Positions 61,000-64,000 of a DNA stretch of 64,000 nucleotides are shown here, piece after piece (within the stretch, counting starts at the first letter, position 1; every line of letters begins with the position of its first letter). The stretch spans positions 372,001-436,000 of the forward strand of contig NEEC01000009.1 of the NCBI GenBank assembly GCA_002189035.1. The letters run 5' to 3'. The position numbers and the translations under genes were made by a program. Under the pieces are notes generated by a model. It saw only the letters and a list, made by a program, of their open reading frames with translations. It had not been told where the DNA came from and searched no databases. This DNA is from Utricularia gibba (taxonomy: Eukaryota > Streptophyta > Magnoliopsida > Lamiales > Lentibulariaceae).

Positions 61000-61391
61000 C
61001 AGAGTCCTCGGTTGGGAATTGGCGGATTCCTGTCGAGAAATCAGGCTCACGGACGGCAGGAGAGTTGTTCTAGATTCTTAAGCTGCTTCTCCGTGAAAAC
61101 CTCCTACCATTTACCTAAACGCTTGGCGGGGTGCCTGGGCGGCGATCTTCTTCCATTTTTTGCCGTGCTTGGGTTGAGGAGAAATGACGCATGGACTGTG
61201 AGTAGGATCCTTTCCTGAATCCGTTCGGGCTTGAGGCAGTTTTACCACCGCATTTAGGTTCGCGATTGAGGGATGATCCTCCCATTCGTTGGGAAACGAG
61301 GTTCCATTCTTCAGGGCCGTACGGGTTGACGTAGTCACGGAGGAGGGCGCATCCTTCCGGCTGCCAGCAATCAGCAATGCCGCTCTTTCAT
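61000..61391 (-). pseudogene. Decayed ARP-class MYB (AS1/PHANTASTICA/RS2-like) pseudogene
   Basis: ARP MYB proteins control leaf polarity and repress KNOX genes. On the minus strand, ATG 61391 begins MKER as in AS1. After a short disruption with a stop come WQPEGCALLRDYVNPYGPEE and WNLVSQRMGG, matching the R2 repeat, with Glu and Asp positions changed. Next, RW and NCLKP appear in a second frame, and QPKHGKKWKKIAAQAPRQ (the R3 core) in a third. The following AKRLGKW is ended by TAG where AS1 has a second Trp, then EVFTEKQLK continues. At least three frame changes and a nonsense codon within 320 bp rule out a single sequencing slip. The low-coordinate limit is approximate; nothing recognisable as AS1 was found below about 61050. 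It could be a duplicate of a functional ARP gene elsewhere. Confidence 0.75.
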
Positions 61392-61490
61392 CTTGTCGCC
61401 GTGGTCATGAAGGCGAAGAAGAAGAAACTCGATTCTTTCCGGTGCGTTTTGCGAAATCAAGCGGGCGAACTTACTATATTCATATAGAAG

Positions 61491-61553
61491 TGGGCTTTTT
61501 TAGGACATTAATCAGTGGGCTTTCTAATGGGCTTATTAACTCAATAATGGGCC
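61491..61553. promoter_or_regulatory. Site II cluster next to the MYB pseudogene
   Basis: TGGGCT occurs at 61491-61496, 61516-61521 and 61528-61533, and TGGGCC at 61548-61553: four elements in 63 bp. They sit about 100 bp outside the pseudogene start. A C/T-rich leader-like stretch follows on the plus strand at 61630-61790 without any coding frame. Which transcript, if any, they serve is unknown. Confidence 0.4.
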
Positions 61554-62046
61554 GAGCAAATCAAAATCCACCACAAATTGTGCCCTAGTTTTTCTGATGA
61601 AGAGTAATCATTAACCAATCATCAAAAAGTAGATTCTGTCTTTTATCTCCTTCTTCTTGTCCCCCCTCCAAATCCCAACCCCAGACGCGAACAATCACCA
61701 TCTTTGACAACGGACAGAGTCAAAAACTGCTCGTCTTTCCGAACCTCCACTTTTCGTCTCCGCAGCGCGCCTCTGATAAATCCCAGATCGGAAATAGGTT
61801 TGTGTTATTTCATTCCAGTTTAAACCTCTTTGTTTTTTGCCAAGCTTCCTCTCAAGCTTTTGATCTTTGTGTTGCGGAACACGGAAAAAAAAAGCTAGGG
61901 GATCCTAAGATTGATTGCTGTGATCCATGTTATACTGTTTACCAAACTATTCATGTATTGAAGCACACACCACACACTTACATATAATAGTTACAGCAGA
62001 GAATGCAAATAAGTATCTATGACACACAATACGAGTGTAGCTGTGA

Positions 62047-62271
62047 TTACTCCTCGGTATCCTCAGGTTTGCTCTTTCCCTTTCCCTTTCCCTTGACAGC
62101 ATTGACAGCGGAGTGGATAGCCTTCTTTCCGGTGCTGACAAGTTTTTTCCCGACCATTGTGGAAACATGTTCTCTCTCCGGAGGAATCACCGACCCTTTT
62201 TTATAGTACTTGCCATACCCTGGCTCTTCCACCCTCGAGCTCGTGTCTCCTTTCTTCATCTCCTTGATCAT
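62047..62271 (-). CDS. Small basic protein, unknown function
   Basis: A 74-residue product from ATG 62271; the frame extends a few codons upstream without an ATG. It starts MIKEMKKGDTSSRVEEPGYG, continues with KYYKKGSVIPPEREHVSTMV and a KKLVSTGKKAIHSAVNAV helix-like stretch, and ends in a Lys/Gly repeat and acid tail (KGKGKGKSKPEDTEE). No signal peptide or membrane segment is visible. I recall similar short plant hypothetical proteins but cannot name a function. Two TGGGCC elements on the same strand about 500 bp upstream (62741-62746, 62769-62774) support a promoter, with a leader that may be spliced. Confidence 0.55.
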   Translation of the reverse strand: MIKEMKKGDTSSRVEEPGYGKYYKKGSVIPPEREHVSTMVGKKLVSTGKKAIHSAVNAVKGKGKGKSKPEDTEE

Positions 62272-62740
62272 AATCAAGTTCAGTGCCACATGGAGTAGTT
62301 ATATAGCTGAGTTACACTCCCTTCAAGCGCGTCTACTGCAGTTTACCAGAAATTTCTCTGTAATGTAAGTGTTGCTGCAGCAATGTGTTTCCAGGGTTCC
62401 TGGTGCAGATGGACGGTAAGGACGTGTAGCAGTGTGAATGTTGGGGTGATGTAGATGTTTAATCGGAATTATCTGTTTAATCAGAAAGGGGAAGGAAGCA
62501 GCTCTTCTAATCCAACACAGCTTCACTGCAGGGAAGAAGACAGAACTTTTTTCGATTCTGAGAAATGTGTCTAGAAGGTGAAAATGGTTTAAGATATTGT
62601 TGAATTTCCATGAAATGCATGATGAAGCAGGTCGCCGCGGGAACGTGGAGAAACGAATGGGAAAGGGTCCCAGGAACCTGACGAGAGGGAAGAAGATGGA
62701 CGGACTTGGATATGGAAGAGGAAGCGGGGTGCTCTCCAAA

Positions 62741-62774
62741 GGCCCATGAAGTGAATCATATCTGCTGAGGCCCA
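62741..62774 (-). promoter_or_regulatory. Site II pair upstream of the small basic gene
   Basis: GGCCCA on the plus strand at 62741-62746 and 62769-62774 reads TGGGCC toward the gene at 62271. The 150-codon open frame between (62323-62775, minus) lacks domains and is probably leader or intron. Confidence 0.35.
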
Positions 62775-63071
62775 ACTTAACCTAACTATCCAACAACCCG
62801 CAATGGTAGCCTATGCTTGAGCTCAAGAATAGGCAACGGTCATAAAACCAATCTCTACAAAGGATACACTTTGTTATAGAATATGTATTGGGTAATAACC
62901 CTAAATATGCATACATTGTTTCACAAAATCCGCTCTTCTTCACCTTAGCTACAATTCTTTATGGTGAACCTGATGTGAAACGAAGAAATACACGTCTCCT
63001 TCTTCCTGCTACAACAACAACTCCTCAACCTTCATATTAACACATACCTGATGCATCACTTGTTTGCTGCA

Positions 63072-63224
63072 ATGAATATCAATCTTGCTCCCCCCACCTT
63101 TGATGGAAAGGATGCTAAGGAGTTTTGTACCTGGCAAAAGAAAATGCGAAACTATTTCACAAACCATGAGATGGAGGACTACTTCACTGAGAACGCACAA
63201 CCAAGCACAAACGCAGAAGGTTAC
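63072..63224 (+). mobile_element. Truncated retrotransposon gag fragment
   Basis: From ATG 63072 the frame reads MNINLAPPTFDGKDAKEFCT then WQKKMRNYFTNHEMEDYF. The FDG...F..W..KM pattern with a following Tyr/Phe is typical of the start of plant retrotransposon Gag (copia-like). It is cut after about 50 codons, exactly where an LTR-like TGATAATACC begins. No capsid zinc knuckle, protease or reverse transcriptase is present in the window. Confidence 0.55.
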
Positions 63225-64000
63225 TGATAATACCATTTTTATTATGTTTTTATATATGTTTTTAAGTATGCTTTGTAGGGATAATTGTTATTTAGTATGC
63301 TAAATTATCTTATTTTGCGTATTTAATCCGCTAGAATGTGTTTATTGTGAAAACAGGCTCAATTGGCAACAATTGAGCCAAAAACTCTAATATTTTGTCC
63401 AGTCTATGTTTTAAGTCTTATCAGGGTAAGAGCTAGTACTATAGCAGCGCACTTTCCGCGTTGACAAGTCAGAAGGGACAGAAAAGCTGTGCAAAAGCCA
63501 CTTTCCGCCGAAAGTAGCCGCCCTTCTGAAGAGATAAGATATGGAGCAGAGATCTCCCTTCTAGAAGCCTGAGGAAAAGACGAAGCTACCCTTACTTTTA
63601 AGCTGCAAAAGGGAAAAGGAAGGGAAAGAAGAGGAGAGAGTACACTGTGCACGCAGAGTGCACAGGCAGCGAACAGGAGCGAGCGGGAGCAAGGAGAACT
63701 CCGTTTCTCCGGCGCAAGTCTCCGGCGACCTCCAGATCAGCGTGTCTACACCACCGTTCCGGCCAGAACTTCGATTTCCAACAGATCTCCAGCCCACAGA
63801 AGCATCCTGCAACTTTTATTTATAGATTTCTGCACTCCCTTTTCTACGTGAACTTGCTACTGTTATTGCCGTCGTTTTTATGCTTTCTGATGCTTTTCGG
63901 TACCTTGCTGTGAACTGGAAACTCGTTGTAGACCTTGCCTTAGTTTATAAACATGTTTCTGTTTAAACTTTCCATGTTTGACTTTAAGTTTAACGCGCTT
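63225..64000 (+). mobile_element. Possible LTR, running off the window
   Basis: The segment begins TGATAATACCATTTTTATT, the T/A-rich TG-start style of gypsy-type plant LTRs. It contains a 10-bp inverted repeat with a 4-base loop (GGCTCAATTG/CAATTGAGCC) at about 63357-63380, and becomes GC-richer and leader-like toward 64000. The other end lies outside, so a matching CA end or second copy cannot be checked. Alternatively it is a promoter and 5' UTR of a gene beyond the edge. Confidence 0.3.

Noticed and set aside
60718..61218. 166-codon plus-strand frame
   Set aside because: Its far end is antisense to the recognisable MYB pseudogene, and no domain is visible.
61000..61391. MYB pseudogene explained as assembly error
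   Set aside because: It would need at least three frame changes, an insertion, missing conserved residues and a nonsense codon in about 320 bp, unlike the isolated slips elsewhere.
62323..62775. 150-codon minus-strand frame
   Set aside because: It lies between promoter motifs and the small basic gene, probably leader or intron, and has no domain.

Overview
This is nuclear DNA of a flowering plant, most likely a dicot. Genes have GT-AG introns, AT-rich intergenic DNA separates them, and the families are plant-specific (PERK, GRAS, DYW-type PPR, HD-Zip I, BZR1/BEH, Tubby F-box, HAN-type GATA). No bacterial features, CRISPR arrays, rRNA or tRNA genes were seen. The species cannot be fixed from the sequence alone. 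I rebuilt exon structures by hand from reading frames, splice sites and remembered family sequences. Arabidopsis gene names are from memory.

Layout. 1.7-10.3 kb: SmB (-), cytosolic-type pyruvate kinase (+, 16 exons) and the lipid-signalling kinase PDK1 (-, 11 exons). 11.6-16.9 kb: a putative DNA-binding protein (+) and a lysine-rich arabinogalactan protein (+). 18-29.5 kb: two intronless PPR genes 60 bp apart (+), a DDT-domain chromatin protein (+, 10 exons) and a PERK receptor kinase (+). 30-34.3 kb: a SCL4/7-type GRAS gene (+), a small unknown gene (+) and a HANABA TARANU-like GATA gene (-). 34.3-38.4 kb: an intergenic gap holding a hAT-like insertion. 38.4-40.8 kb: an AlkA-like DNA glycosylase (+) facing a RADIALIS-like MYB (-). 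42.3-52.6 kb, all on minus: Tubby-like F-box, TOM1-like VHS/GAT protein, a PPTC7-like PP2C and an HD-Zip I gene. 52.6-58.2 kb is gene-poor. 58.2-59.4 kb: a BZR1/BES1 homologue (-). 60.7-64 kb: a decayed ARP-class (AS1/PHANTASTICA-like) MYB pseudogene (-), a small basic protein gene (-), a retrotransposon gag fragment and an LTR-like end.

The genes do not form a pathway. Together they look like a conserved plant syntenic block: HAN-GATA, SCL4/7, HB21/40/53, PP2C, BEH, DNA glycosylase and RADIALIS-like all have Arabidopsis counterparts clustered in a few paralogous segments.

The strongest anomaly is technical or evolutionary. Seven otherwise well-formed genes contain eight single-base shifts, nearly all a missing base in a short homopolymer (SmB, AGP, PERK, HAN, Tubby twice, BEH, plus one inserted base in a small gene). 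A dozen neighbouring genes are perfectly in frame. I saw no new defence or mobile system.
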